Assembly: GCA_018701215.1 (NCBI GenBank)
Contig: JABIWH010000042.1
Span: 1 to 64,000 of the forward strand
Direction of reading: 5' to 3'
DNA from: Rhodospirillaceae bacterium
GTDB lineage: Bacteria; Pseudomonadota; Alphaproteobacteria; GCA-2731375
Length of the DNA stretch: 64,000 bases
The translations under genes were made by a program, and so were the position numbers. The notes under the pieces were generated by a model. It was not told the origin of the DNA and did no database searches. It saw nothing but the letters and a program-made list of their open reading frames with translations. This document shows, in pieces, positions 35,807 through 44,748 of this stretch. Position 1 is the first letter of the stretch, and every line of letters starts with the position of its first letter.

Positions 35807-36937
35807 CTACAGCGGCAAGTCTAGCGCAAATTTTGCCAGTTTGTCCTCGTCCACCTCGATGCCCAGGCCGGGGCCTTTCGGAACCAGCGCGGTTTGCCCT
35901 TCCATGGGAAAGGGCGGGCCGAGGTAATCTTCCGCGATATGCTGTGGGCCGTTCAAATCCACCGGTGTTTCGATGCCATAGGCCGCATACAGATGCACGG
36001 CGGCGGCAAAGCCGATGGGCGCATCCATCAGGCCGCTGCCGACCAGCTCCATGCCGGCGTTCAGGGCCAGGTCACACATCTGCCGGGCGTAATAGATGCC
36101 CCCCGTTTTGGAGATCTTGATGGCCATGCCTTCCATGGCATCGCGGCGGATCATGTCAATGACGAACGGCAGGCCCATGGCAGCCTCGTCCAGGGCGATG
36201 GTGATATGGGTGCAGGACAGCAGTTTCTTGGTGGCGTAGACATCGGCCATGGAAACCGGCTGCTCAAACAGCGTCACGCCCAGGTTCTCGATATGGCGCA
36301 GGAAGGTTTGCGCCTGTTGCAGGGAATAGGCCTGGTTGGCATCGGGCCAGACAAAACCGCCGTCCGCCGCCTCGACCACCGCCGTCATGACTTCGGCATC
36401 CAAATCCGCGTCATGGCCGACCTTGACCTTGAAACCTTTGTAGCCTTCGGCCTTGGCCTCGCGGGTGATCTCCGCGGCTTTCTCTGGTGTCGGGGCGGAA
36501 ACGAGGCGGCCCAGTTCGACCCGGTCACGGCGTTTCGCGCCCAGCCACGATTGCAGCGGGATGTCCATCTTGCGGCAGATCAGATCGTGGACCGCCAGGT
36601 CAATGGCCGCCTTGGCCACGGGCTGGCCCGGATCCAGCCCCGGCGCCAGTTCCTGGTTCATGGCGCCATGTAGACCGGCGATATCGAACACATCCCGGCC
36701 CATGACGGCGGGTGCGAGGTAATGCTTGATCGAGGTATAGCAGGACTGCGTGGTTTCCGCTGACCAGCGCCGCGAGGGCCCGGCCTCGCCCCAGCCGATA
36801 TCGCCATCTTCATCCGTGATGCGGACCAGAATGTTCTGCTTGCCTTCCGCCAGGGTGCGGGAGGCACCGCGCGGCAGGGTCAAAACCGCCTTCAGCGGCA
36901 TGACGATGGGGAACAGATCGATGCTTTTTATTCTCAT
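35807..36937 (-). CDS. mandelate racemase/muconate-lactonizing enzyme family protein (enolase superfamily)
   Basis: This 376-residue enzyme has an N-terminal capping domain and a TIM barrel. The catalytic KxK is FKVKVG (~170). Metal ligands appear in order: WPDANQAY (Asp), LFEQPV (Glu), IALDEA (Asp/Glu), then the opposite-face Lys in IKISKTGG. The Lys/Lys pattern is that of the MLE group (cycloisomerase, racemase or dehydratase-like chemistry), rather than the His/Asp mandelate racemase group. It lies 6 bases after the PHP-type gene and just ahead of tctCBA. Confidence 0.88.
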   Translation of the reverse strand: MRIKSIDLFPIVMPLKAVLTLPRGASRTLAEGKQNILVRITDEDGDIGWGEAGPSRRWSAETTQSCYTSIKHYLAPAVMGRDVFDIAGLHGAMNQELAPGLDPGQPVAKAAIDLAVHDLICRKMDIPLQSWLGAKRRDRVELGRLVSAPTPEKAAEITREAKAEGYKGFKVKVGHDADLDAEVMTAVVEAADGGFVWPDANQAYSLQQAQTFLRHIENLGVTLFEQPVSMADVYATKKLLSCTHITIALDEAAMGLPFVIDMIRRDAMEGMAIKISKTGGIYYARQMCDLALNAGMELVGSGLMDAPIGFAAAVHLYAAYGIETPVDLNGPQHIAEDYLGPPFPMEGQTALVPKGPGLGIEVDEDKLAKFALDLPL

Positions 36938-36943
36938 GGTCTA

Positions 36944-38449
36944 TCAATCGTGGTTCATGAACACGGGGCTGGCCCAGGCGATATGGCCATTGAATTGCCG
37001 CGCTCTGAGATAGATGTTCGACGGACCGGCGCTTACATCCAGATTGACCTTGCCGCTAACGCGGGAGGCGGCGGCGGGAACCAGGCGGTGCCATTGATAG
37101 TTCTCCTGCGGGAACTCGCCGGTCCGCATATTGTCGGAGCCCACGAACAGATCCGCCATGCTGCTCTTGGTATGGCGGTCCGACGGCAGGGTCATATGCA
37201 GATCCAGCACGGTTTTCGCGCTGCCTTGCAATTCCAGGATCACGCTTTGGTTCGGGTTTTGCCGATAGGCGCCTTTGCGGCCTGAATAGGATTGAATGGC
37301 CATGGCCGTCTCGGATAATTGCGCGACCCGGTGCCGGCGTTCCTCGACAAACGGGCCTGATTGCAGGCAGGGAAAGGCGCGCAGTATGCGGCCATTGTGA
37401 ACCTTCAGATCAAAGGCCCAGTCACAGATCCGCTCCAACGCCAGGTCACCCCAGGGTCCCCAGCCCCATTCCAGGCGGATTTGAAATTTATCGCCCATGG
37501 CCTCGTCCAGGGGAACATCGGGGTTGGCGTAGGCCCGATGGACGATGCGGCCATCCTGAACCAGTTCCACCACGTCCATTTCATCCCGGCCCTGAATATC
37601 GTAAACGACTTCGATGGCAGACCCGGTCTGGATGGTGGAGCCCATGACATTACCGTCGACGGTAAAATCCACCTCGATCCGATCGCCGGTCAGGGCCCAG
37701 GTGCGGCGGCTGTTGATGGCGTCCATGATGGCGCCGCGGTTCAAATCCTCCGCCAAGACACCCAATAGCCCTTCGCCATAGGCGCCGGGGAAGGCGTTAT
37801 GACTGTCCGACGATGCGACGAAGCCAAATTTCAGGCCCCGGCCCAGGCCAACGCGCGCCGTATTGGCGGTCTGCCGTCCACCGAGGGAATGGTTGAAAAA
37901 GGTGGGATTGCCCCGGTCTTCCTCGGAATTGCCATGTTCGGAGAAAATCTCCACCACCGGGGTGCAACATTCGTCGAACTCGTCCCAATTGACGCCCCGA
38001 TCACCACGGGGATAGGCCAGATGATGGGGGATCATCAGAGCGTTCTTTTCAACACAAAAGCGGCGCAGATCGTTGAGATGATCGGGATAGGCCATGGGCT
38101 GGTGATCATCGGGGAAGACCACGCATTGATCGCCGAACTGGCTGGAATGCCATTCAAAGCCGAGATAGGCCGCGAATTCGCCATCGCTGTTAGCCTCGGC
38201 GATCAGGTCCTGCACCTTTGGCCAGCCGTTGCGCAAAACCTCGAAGCCGTTCAGCCAGTGATTTTCCCGGCCGCCTTCCATGGCCTTCATGTCATGCCAG
38301 CTGGAATGGCCGGTGAAGGCGAAAAAATCCAGATGGCCCTGGGCCACATCTATGCTGCGCTCCAACGAACCAACGCCATAGCCCATGGCATTATGGTTAT
38401 GAATGTCGCCGAACAGCATGGAATAGGATTTGTTCAATTCCGCCCCCAC
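36944..38449 (-). CDS. PHP-superfamily/DUF3604-like metallohydrolase
   Basis: This 501-residue protein begins with FGDIHNHNAMGYG, matching the first metal motif of PHP phosphoesterases and DUF3604 proteins. Further His/Asp motifs follow (FTGHSSWHD, HHLAYPRGDRG, EIFSEHGN, SSDSHNAFPG). The C-terminal ~250 residues form a beta-rich domain typical of DUF3604. The reaction is unknown; the family is thought to hydrolyse phosphoesters, sulfate esters or similar. The start is GTG 38449 with GGGGA upstream. It is the first gene of the long minus-strand catabolic row and opens next to the inverted-repeat operator. Confidence 0.8.
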   Translation of the reverse strand: MGAELNKSYSMLFGDIHNHNAMGYGVGSLERSIDVAQGHLDFFAFTGHSSWHDMKAMEGGRENHWLNGFEVLRNGWPKVQDLIAEANSDGEFAAYLGFEWHSSQFGDQCVVFPDDHQPMAYPDHLNDLRRFCVEKNALMIPHHLAYPRGDRGVNWDEFDECCTPVVEIFSEHGNSEEDRGNPTFFNHSLGGRQTANTARVGLGRGLKFGFVASSDSHNAFPGAYGEGLLGVLAEDLNRGAIMDAINSRRTWALTGDRIEVDFTVDGNVMGSTIQTGSAIEVVYDIQGRDEMDVVELVQDGRIVHRAYANPDVPLDEAMGDKFQIRLEWGWGPWGDLALERICDWAFDLKVHNGRILRAFPCLQSGPFVEERRHRVAQLSETAMAIQSYSGRKGAYRQNPNQSVILELQGSAKTVLDLHMTLPSDRHTKSSMADLFVGSDNMRTGEFPQENYQWHRLVPAAASRVSGKVNLDVSAGPSNIYLRARQFNGHIAWASPVFMNHD

Positions 38450-38484
38450 ATGAAGTCCCCTGGCCGGTGGTTTTTCGTTATAAG

Positions 38485-38508
38485 TAACCGTATGGTTATT
38501 TAGGTTAC
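38485..38508. promoter_or_regulatory. inverted-repeat operator between divergent genes
   Basis: A perfect 14-base palindrome TAACC GTAT GGTTA (38485-38498) is followed by a third half-site GGTTAC (38503-38508). It lies between the divergent PHP-type and isomerase-like genes and overlaps a possible minus-strand -10 (TATAAC). No regulator gene is adjacent, so the binding protein is elsewhere. Confidence 0.55.
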
Positions 38509-38553
38509 CCGGCGGATGCGGTCTGCGTCAAATCAGCAATTGTGGTGGGCATC

Positions 38554-39393
38554 ATGAAACTATCTTTATGCAATGAAATCTTGGGCGATATGCCGTTCCC
38601 GGCGCAATGCCAACTGGCCGCGGACTTGGGCTATGACGGCATTGAGCTGGCGCCGTTCACGGTGGTGGATGATCCGCGCCAGATGACGGCGGCGCAAAAA
38701 GCCATGGTCCGGGACGCCGCGCAAAGCGCCGGCATTGCCATTTCAGGCCTGCACTGGCTTCTGCTGACACCCAAGGGCTTGTCGATCACCAGCGAGGATC
38801 CGGCGATCTGGCAACGCAGCGTCGATGTGATGCGGGCCAACATCGAAATCTGCGCCGAACTGGGCGGCGAAGTTCTGGTGCATGGCTCGCCCGCGCAACG
38901 GCGCCTGCCCGACGACGAAGCAGGCGCGGCAGCGGCCCGGACACGGGCAATCGAAGCCTTTGCGGCCATTGCCCCGGATGCCGAGGCGGGCGGCGTCGTC
39001 TATTGCATCGAGGCCCTGGCCGCGCCAATGGCAAATTTCGTCAATTCAGTTGCCGAGGCGGTGGAAATTGTCGAAGCGGTCGGCAGCCCTCAGGTGCGCA
39101 CCATGGTGGACTGCTGCGCCGCCCGCGCCGGCGGCGATGATACCGTCGAGCACCTGATCGAACGCTGGCTGCCGGCGGGCATGCTGGCGCATATTCAGGT
39201 CAATGACAGCGACCGGCGCGGGCCGGGCCAGGGCAGCGACCAATTCGCCGACATCATCGCGGCCCTGAAACGCCACGACTATAAAGGCTGGATCGCGGCC
39301 GAGCCGTTCCGCTATGAACCCGACGGCCCAACCTGCGCGGCGGCGGTGGCGGGATACCTGCGCGGCCTGATCGAAGCGGTCGGATCCAAGTAA
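38554..39393 (+). CDS. sugar phosphate isomerase/epimerase-like TIM barrel protein
   Basis: This is a 279-residue protein of the xylose-isomerase-like AP-endonuclease-2 fold. Visible features are MKLSLCNEIL at the start, DLGYDGIELAPF near 30, HGSPAQRR, IEAL with a metal Glu, DCCAARAGGDD and HIQVNDSDRRGPGQG. It would isomerise or epimerise a keto-sugar (phosphate) with a divalent metal. ATG 38554 is preferred to an upstream GTG. It is divergent from the catabolic row and probably shares the operator, so its substrate may be the imported acid or its breakdown product. Confidence 0.8.
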   Translation: MKLSLCNEILGDMPFPAQCQLAADLGYDGIELAPFTVVDDPRQMTAAQKAMVRDAAQSAGIAISGLHWLLLTPKGLSITSEDPAIWQRSVDVMRANIEICAELGGEVLVHGSPAQRRLPDDEAGAAAARTRAIEAFAAIAPDAEAGGVVYCIEALAAPMANFVNSVAEAVEIVEAVGSPQVRTMVDCCAARAGGDDTVEHLIERWLPAGMLAHIQVNDSDRRGPGQGSDQFADIIAALKRHDYKGWIAAEPFRYEPDGPTCAAAVAGYLRGLIEAVGSK

Positions 39394-39588
39394 TAGTCCC
39401 CGGAATGCCGTGCCGTCCTGAGTGGGTGAGATCCTCCATCACCTTGCCTGATGACGCATTAGGCCATGGCCCCCAAAAGGCGATTGGGGAGGTTCCGCTG
39501 GCGTTCTCTCTCGTAAGCTAGAATTTGGCGCGATCATCATAACGGCGGCCGGCCATGTCTCCTACCATCGGTTGTTAGGCGCTTCGTT

Positions 39589-39609
39589 GCGTGTTGATCA
39601 ACGATACGC
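39589..39609. promoter_or_regulatory. palindrome upstream of the molybdenum hydroxylase operon
   Basis: A perfect 10-base palindrome GTTGATCAAC (39593-39602) is framed by GCGT and ACGC arms. It lies about 30 bases before the start of the first gene. It could be an operator, for example of the AraC protein of the same unit, though AraC proteins usually bind direct repeats. Confidence 0.35.
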
Positions 39610-39634
39610 GTCAAGGCCCATAAGGAGATGATTG

Positions 39635-40096
39635 ATGATAGACCTGAACGGTAACACAGTCCGTGTCGAAAAAGCGCTGTATGACTTATCGCTGCTTGAT
39701 TTCATCCGTGACCACGCCTTGTTGAAGGGTACAAAGTATGGGTGCGGTCAGGGTTTATGCGGTGCTTGTACCGTTCATCTGGACGGTGCCGCCCAACGCG
39801 CCTGTCAGCTGAGCATGTCCGAAGTTCTCGGACGAAATGTGACCACCATCGAAGGGTTGTCCGCCCTGACCGATGGTGATGGCCTCCACCCGGTACAACA
39901 AGCCTGGATCACCGAAGCCGTGCCTCAATGCGGCTATTGCCAGCCCGGTCAACTCATGACGGCGGCAGCTCTCTTGAGTGAAAACCCCGTGCCCAACGAT
40001 GCGGACATCCGCGCGGGCATGAACGGGAACATCTGCCGTTGCGGCACCTATGACCGCATTCGCCGCGCCGTCGCACGCGCCGCGCGGGAGACATAG
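39635..40096 (+). CDS. molybdenum hydroxylase [2Fe-2S] subunit (IorA-like)
   Basis: This 153-residue iron-sulfur subunit has two clusters: a plant-ferredoxin-type cluster (CGQGLCGACTVHLDG near 42-58) and a second one (QCGYCQPGQLM near 106 and ICRCGTYDRIR near 135). It passes electrons from the molybdenum centre. The start is ATG 39635 with AAGGAG 7 bases upstream. It is followed 1 base later by the large subunit; there is no FAD subunit, as in isoquinoline 1-oxidoreductase-type enzymes that use another electron acceptor. Confidence 0.92.
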   Translation: MIDLNGNTVRVEKALYDLSLLDFIRDHALLKGTKYGCGQGLCGACTVHLDGAAQRACQLSMSEVLGRNVTTIEGLSALTDGDGLHPVQQAWITEAVPQCGYCQPGQLMTAAALLSENPVPNDADIRAGMNGNICRCGTYDRIRRAVARAARET

Positions 40097-40097
40097 C

Positions 40098-42290
40098 ATG
40101 GAAAATATCGTACGGAACATATCGATCGATCGCCGCAAGTTCTTGATCAACAGCGGCTGGCTGGCCGCTGGTTTGACCGTCTTGACTTCGTGCAAGGGCG
40201 TATTTGCGGTTCTGCCCACGACGGCCAACCCCGAGATTGAAGATGGCCTGTCCTGGGTTCAGCTCATGCCAGATGGGCGCATCCGTTTCCTCTGTCCAAG
40301 GATGGAAATGGGCCAAGGCGCGCCGCTGGGCTTAAGCCAAATCGTGGCAGAGGAACTCAACCTCGAACAGTCACAAATCGAATGTGTATCTCCGGCCAGC
40401 AACCAATCACCGCCATTTAAGATGACCGTGGGCAGCGAAAGCATCGCCCTCTTTTCCGAGCCTGTTTCGCGCGGTGCGGCGAACTTGCGAGAACATCTAA
40501 GACAACAAGCCGCCAGGGAAACGGCGCTGCCGATTGGTCAATTGAAAGATGCCACGGGCGGTTTCGATGCGGTGGGCCGGTTCATTGGCTATGGCGAATT
40601 AGTACCCGCCGAGGTCACCCTGCTAATGCCGGAGCAAAATGACACCGTCGCGCAGTATTTTTATACCAGGGCGGAAGCTCGGCGGATCGTTGGCAAGTCC
40701 TGGCGCAGTCCCGACCTGGAAAACATCGTCACCGGAAAAACAATCTACAGCCGGGATGTATCACTACCCGGCATGCTTTACGGTGACGTCATCCGCCCGC
40801 CTCGTTTCGACGCGACGCTGGTTGATGCCAAAGATATTGGCGCGGAAGCCATGCCCGGCGTCGAGGCGGTTGTGATCGATACCTCTAATAGTTTGCTTGG
40901 TGTGGTGGCGAAAAGTCCGCTTCTACTGGCCGATGCGCTCAAGAGAATTGAACCGGTCTGGCGCTTCGGGAACAGCACGGCATCCGCCGACGAGCTGGAA
41001 GTTACCCGTTACCGCGCGCGCGATGATTTCGAACACACACTGGTCGATGAAGGCAACAGCGCCGCCAATGATGTCATCAGTGTGCGATCGGTAAGCGCCA
41101 ACTACACAACGTCCTACATGGCCCATGCGGCTATGGAACCGAGAGCGGCGGTCGCCTGGGTCACAGAGGAAAATGTCAAAATATGGTGCGGCTGTCAGGA
41201 CCCCTATTTCATTCGGGGTCGTATCGCCGCGCTGTTGGAGCGCGACGAGGAGGAGGTTGTCGTTCACCCGCTACGTATGGGCGGCGGGTTTGGCGGCCGG
41301 ATTCTCTCGCAGCCCGCAGAGGAGGCCGCACTCCTCTCGGCGCGGGTTGGGCGCCCCGTGGGCGTCCAGTGGGACCGGGAAACAGAATTTCAGCATAACT
41401 ATTTCCAACCCAAATTCTCTCATGCCATCGATAGCGGTTTGGATGCGAAGGGAAAGATCGCCTATTGGCGCCACGATTTTGTTTCATCGCCAATCATCTT
41501 CGGCTTGGTGCCCAGGGGTTTGGCCCCGATCCTCGACACTTTTATCGCCGACAAAGGTACCGCAAGAGGCGCCCGGATGCCCTACCAGGTGGGGCAACAA
41601 CGGGTGCGCTATTCCGACATTCGAACGGAGGTCCCCACCGGGGCCTGGCGCGGTCTGGGCGCGGCGCCGAATACGTTTGCCATCGAGAGCATGATGGATG
41701 AGTTGGCCTTCGCGATAGGAGAAGATCCTCTGACCTTTCGATTAGCCCACCTTGCAGGAGCGGGCGGCCATATGGAGCCGCTCGCAACCGTATTACGCCG
41801 GGTCGGCGATGTGTCGGGTTGGGGCCGATCGACGCCCAAGAATCGTGGCCGGGGCGTGGCCTGCGCCATATACAAGGGTCAGACCCATGTGGCGGTCGTT
41901 GCCGATGTCGCGATTGACCATGGGGAGCGCCAGGTTAAGGTTCTCAGGCTATGGTGCGTCCAGAATTGTGGCCTGGTCGTTAATCCTGATCAGGTGGAGA
42001 ATCAAGTTCTAGGCAATCTGATGTGGGGCTGTGGCATGGCGTTGGAAGAGAAATTGACGATCAGTGACGGCATCGCCAACGAACGCAACTTCGATGGCTA
42101 CAACATCTTGCGTCATAACGAGGCGCCAGAGGCCGTCATAAAGCTGGTCAAAACCGCGAGGGCAAAGCCCCTGGCCGTGGGCGAAGCCGCCTTCGCACCT
42201 GCCGTTGCGGCCATTGCTAACGCTGCTTTCGCCGCGAGCGGGAAACGGCCCCGAGCCCTTCCCTTTGATTACGACAGCCTCTACGCCTAG
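40098..42290 (+). CDS. molybdenum hydroxylase molybdopterin subunit (IorB-like), Tat-exported
   Basis: This 730-residue large subunit of the xanthine oxidase superfamily has a twin-arginine start (DRRKFLINSGWLAAGLTVL) showing export in folded form to the periplasm. Motifs: GGGFGGR near 410, RGLGAAPNTFAIESMMDEL near 530, and the C-terminal GEAAFAPAVAAIANA bearing the catalytic Glu. Substrates of this group include N-heterocycles and aldehydes; the actual one is unknown. It starts 1 base after the small subunit gene and lies 13 bases before an AraC regulator. Confidence 0.9.
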   Translation: MENIVRNISIDRRKFLINSGWLAAGLTVLTSCKGVFAVLPTTANPEIEDGLSWVQLMPDGRIRFLCPRMEMGQGAPLGLSQIVAEELNLEQSQIECVSPASNQSPPFKMTVGSESIALFSEPVSRGAANLREHLRQQAARETALPIGQLKDATGGFDAVGRFIGYGELVPAEVTLLMPEQNDTVAQYFYTRAEARRIVGKSWRSPDLENIVTGKTIYSRDVSLPGMLYGDVIRPPRFDATLVDAKDIGAEAMPGVEAVVIDTSNSLLGVVAKSPLLLADALKRIEPVWRFGNSTASADELEVTRYRARDDFEHTLVDEGNSAANDVISVRSVSANYTTSYMAHAAMEPRAAVAWVTEENVKIWCGCQDPYFIRGRIAALLERDEEEVVVHPLRMGGGFGGRILSQPAEEAALLSARVGRPVGVQWDRETEFQHNYFQPKFSHAIDSGLDAKGKIAYWRHDFVSSPIIFGLVPRGLAPILDTFIADKGTARGARMPYQVGQQRVRYSDIRTEVPTGAWRGLGAAPNTFAIESMMDELAFAIGEDPLTFRLAHLAGAGGHMEPLATVLRRVGDVSGWGRSTPKNRGRGVACAIYKGQTHVAVVADVAIDHGERQVKVLRLWCVQNCGLVVNPDQVENQVLGNLMWGCGMALEEKLTISDGIANERNFDGYNILRHNEAPEAVIKLVKTARAKPLAVGEAAFAPAVAAIANAAFAASGKRPRALPFDYDSLYA

Positions 42291-42303
42291 GGAATTTGAG
42301 GTC

Positions 42304-43302
42304 ATGAGGAAGACTCATATCGACGACTTCGCCCGCGCGAGCATTGTCAACTTGGTTCGGCGGGAAATCGCCAAGTCGCATCCCGAATTGCTACCGGGCA
42401 TACCAAAACCCATCGACAATTTACGCAATGCCTCGGTCCCTGCCGGTGACAAACGCGACCTTCTCGAGCGCATCTTGGGTGAAGCCGGCGCCGCGACCTT
42501 GCTTGCGGTGGGGCAAGGCCTGCGCGATGGTGATTTTGATCCGATCTGGCGCGCCGCCGCCAGGGCCCGCAACCCGCAACAGCTCTTCCATGGCTGGCGG
42601 CGCCTGGAAGGATACGCGCATTCCACCAACCGACTGGACATGGTCTACCTTGAAGAGTCCCAAGTCGACTGCCGGCGATACGCCGTCAAGGGCGCCGACG
42701 CACCGAGCCCGTCGGAAAATCTACTGATCTGCGGCATCGTCATTGCGCTTTTGGAAATTATCGGCTGTCGCGGGGTCGTTTGCATGATGCCGCAAACCAA
42801 TGGCAGATCCATGACATTGTATGAACGCGGCGCTTTCACCCTGCCGGATAGGCTCGGCGCGGGCCTGGATACCACTGCCTGGGCCATCCATTGGAGCGCC
42901 TTTGAGCCCAAGTATGTGGCGGACAACACGAACAAGCGAGAGATCTCTATCCCCGTTCCCGCCGCCTGCAATTCCGAAACACGGCGAGCTGTCATACAGG
43001 CAGCGAATTATCTATCGATGGATTTCTTGCGCCAGTGGAAGGTCGGCGAGCTAGCGCGGGAACTGGGCATGTCACAACGATCATTTCAGCGTCGTCTTCG
43101 CGAGGCTGAGCTTAATTTTTCAAGTTTGGTTCGGGGCTTGCGCATACAGGAGGCATGTCGATTGCTCCAAGGAAATGACATCTCACTCGCCGTCATTGGT
43201 TTTTGTGCGGGTTTTTCCGACAGCGCGCACTTCAGCCGCGATTTTCGTGCCGGCACCGGCACCACGCCGACGGCGTTCAGAGACGCGTTGGACAGCCCGT
43301 AA
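42304..43302 (+). CDS. AraC-family transcriptional regulator
   Basis: This 332-residue protein has a ligand-binding N-terminal domain of the Arabinose_bd type and a C-terminal double helix-turn-helix (WKVGELARELGMSQRSFQRRL; VIGFCAGFSDSAHFSRDFRAGTGTTPTAFR). The start is ATG 42304, 13 bases after the stop of the molybdenum hydroxylase. It probably activates that operon in response to its substrate. Such autologous regulation is common. It ends convergent to a VOC gene. Confidence 0.88.
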   Translation: MRKTHIDDFARASIVNLVRREIAKSHPELLPGIPKPIDNLRNASVPAGDKRDLLERILGEAGAATLLAVGQGLRDGDFDPIWRAAARARNPQQLFHGWRRLEGYAHSTNRLDMVYLEESQVDCRRYAVKGADAPSPSENLLICGIVIALLEIIGCRGVVCMMPQTNGRSMTLYERGAFTLPDRLGAGLDTTAWAIHWSAFEPKYVADNTNKREISIPVPAACNSETRRAVIQAANYLSMDFLRQWKVGELARELGMSQRSFQRRLREAELNFSSLVRGLRIQEACRLLQGNDISLAVIGFCAGFSDSAHFSRDFRAGTGTTPTAFRDALDSP

Positions 43303-43353
43303 CACCACGTGGCTGATGGAAAGACTGTAGAGACCGAACCTGCAGTTCGGGCG

Positions 43354-43722
43354 CTACGCTTTTGCGTTCTGTACCAATTGCAGGCGCCAGCCGTCCGGAT
43401 CGCGCAAATTCAAATTGGTGCGGCCGGTATCCTTCACATGACCGGGCGCGGAAGAGACCATGCCGGGATAATCTTTCAGGGCGGCATGGGCGGCGTTGAC
43501 GTCATCAACCTTGAAAGCGATATGATTGACCCCGATCACTTCCTCGCCAATGACCTGATGGATTTCAAACACCGGCTGGCCCTCGCCTGGCGGTTTCATT
43601 TCGACGGAGCCGCCATGATGCGGCGTCTCGCGCACGGTTTCAAAACCAAGCGTTTTTAAGAAGGACACATATTCGTCCAAATCCCGTACAATCAGTTCAA
43701 TATGGTCGATGCCTTTGATCAT
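43354..43722 (-). CDS. VOC/glyoxalase-family protein
   Basis: This 122-residue single-domain VOC protein contains IDHIELIVRDL (His ligand), GGSVEMKP (Glu), NHIAFKVDD (His) and a closing DPDGWRLQLVQ, where the expected last Glu ligand appears to be Gln. It may be a dioxygenase, lyase or binding protein; the missing fourth ligand leaves catalysis uncertain. The start is ATG 43722 with GGAG 6 bases upstream. It is divergent from the creatininase-family gene across 45 bases. Confidence 0.75.
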   Translation of the reverse strand: MIKGIDHIELIVRDLDEYVSFLKTLGFETVRETPHHGGSVEMKPPGEGQPVFEIHQVIGEEVIGVNHIAFKVDDVNAAHAALKDYPGMVSSAPGHVKDTGRTNLNLRDPDGWRLQLVQNAKA

Positions 43723-43767
43723 GTCTGTCTCCAATTACCTATCTGCAATTAAGGGAATATCTTCGCG

Positions 43768-44526
43768 ATGCAGCTACAGATGCAAACCTGGGCCGAAGTG
43801 GAACGTTACCTCGAATCCTCCACCATCGCCATCATGCCGATTGGTTCCACCGAGCAACACGGCCCCAACGGCCTGATCGGCACTGATGCGGTCAGCGCCG
43901 AAGCCATCGCCGTCGCCGTGGGCGAGGCCGCCAATGTCATGGTCGCGCCCACCATCGCCGTGGGCATGGCCCAGCATCACATGGCCTTCAAAGGTTCCAT
44001 GACCCTGCGCCCGGCCACCATGATCCAATTGATCGGCGACTATGTGGACAGCCTGGCGCATCATGGTTTCGACAAGTTTTATTTCATCAATGGCCATGGC
44101 GGCAACAGCGCCACCATCGAAGCGGCATTCCAGGAAGTCTATACCGCTCACACCATGCACGGCAGTAACAGAAATGGGGGCAACGAAGCCTCGGTCCGCT
44201 GCCGTCTGCGCAACTGGTGGCAGGGGGATAAGACCTACAAGCTGATCAAGGAACTGTTCGGCGACAAGGACGGCATGCATGCCACCATCTCCGAAGTCTC
44301 GGTGACGCAATATCTGTTCCCCGAGCACATCAAATCCGCCCCCGACATGGGCCCGCCGGAGCCGTTCAGAAGCCGTTGGAGCGACGCCGCCGACTACCGC
44401 GCCAAATTCCCCGACGGCCGCATCGCCTCCCACCCGTACCTGGCGACGCCCGAGGCCGGCAAAAAGATCTTCGATCTGGCCGTCACGGAAATTGCCGAGG
44501 AAGTAACTGCCTACGCCAAGGGATAA
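43768..44526 (+). CDS. creatininase-family amidohydrolase
   Basis: This 252-residue metal-dependent amidohydrolase has GSTEQHGPNGLIGTDAV (metal ligands Glu, His and Asp near 26-42) and the second motif INGHGGN (~109-115). Family members hydrolyse creatinine, formamidopyrimidines or mycofactocin-type peptides. The substrate is not clear from the sequence. It is divergent from a VOC gene and precedes, with 222 bases, a MATE transporter with its own promoter. Confidence 0.85.
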   Translation: MQLQMQTWAEVERYLESSTIAIMPIGSTEQHGPNGLIGTDAVSAEAIAVAVGEAANVMVAPTIAVGMAQHHMAFKGSMTLRPATMIQLIGDYVDSLAHHGFDKFYFINGHGGNSATIEAAFQEVYTAHTMHGSNRNGGNEASVRCRLRNWWQGDKTYKLIKELFGDKDGMHATISEVSVTQYLFPEHIKSAPDMGPPEPFRSRWSDAADYRAKFPDGRIASHPYLATPEAGKKIFDLAVTEIAEEVTAYAKG

Positions 44527-44533
44527 GAGCAGC

Positions 44534-44562
44534 TTGAAAGCGTACGGAGCCTCGCCTATATA
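44534..44562 (+). promoter_or_regulatory. strong candidate sigma70 promoter of the MATE transporter
   Basis: TTGAAA (44534-44539), 17 bases, then TATATA (44557-44562). An inverted repeat GGAGC/GCTCC spans the -10 (about 44546-44567), a typical repressor position. The leader to the ATG at 44749 would be about 180 bases. Confidence 0.5.
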
Positions 44563-44748
44563 GCTCCCCATGCGAACGCGCGTCATATATCTGCAGCAAC
44601 GATCATAGCTGCCCTCGTCGCTGGCCCGCCCGGATTTTAGGCGCGGGGCCGGCGTTCGACGCGCGTCCTGAAGCCAGCCCCTAAAGCCAATGGCATTTTG
44701 TTCCTGCACGGACGCGCCCACAAAGACTTCGTGCAATGGAATTTCGAC

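Noticed and set aside
40050..40097. Earlier start for the molybdopterin subunit
   Set aside because: It would overlap the iron-sulfur subunit gene, while ATG 40098 leads directly into the twin-arginine signal.
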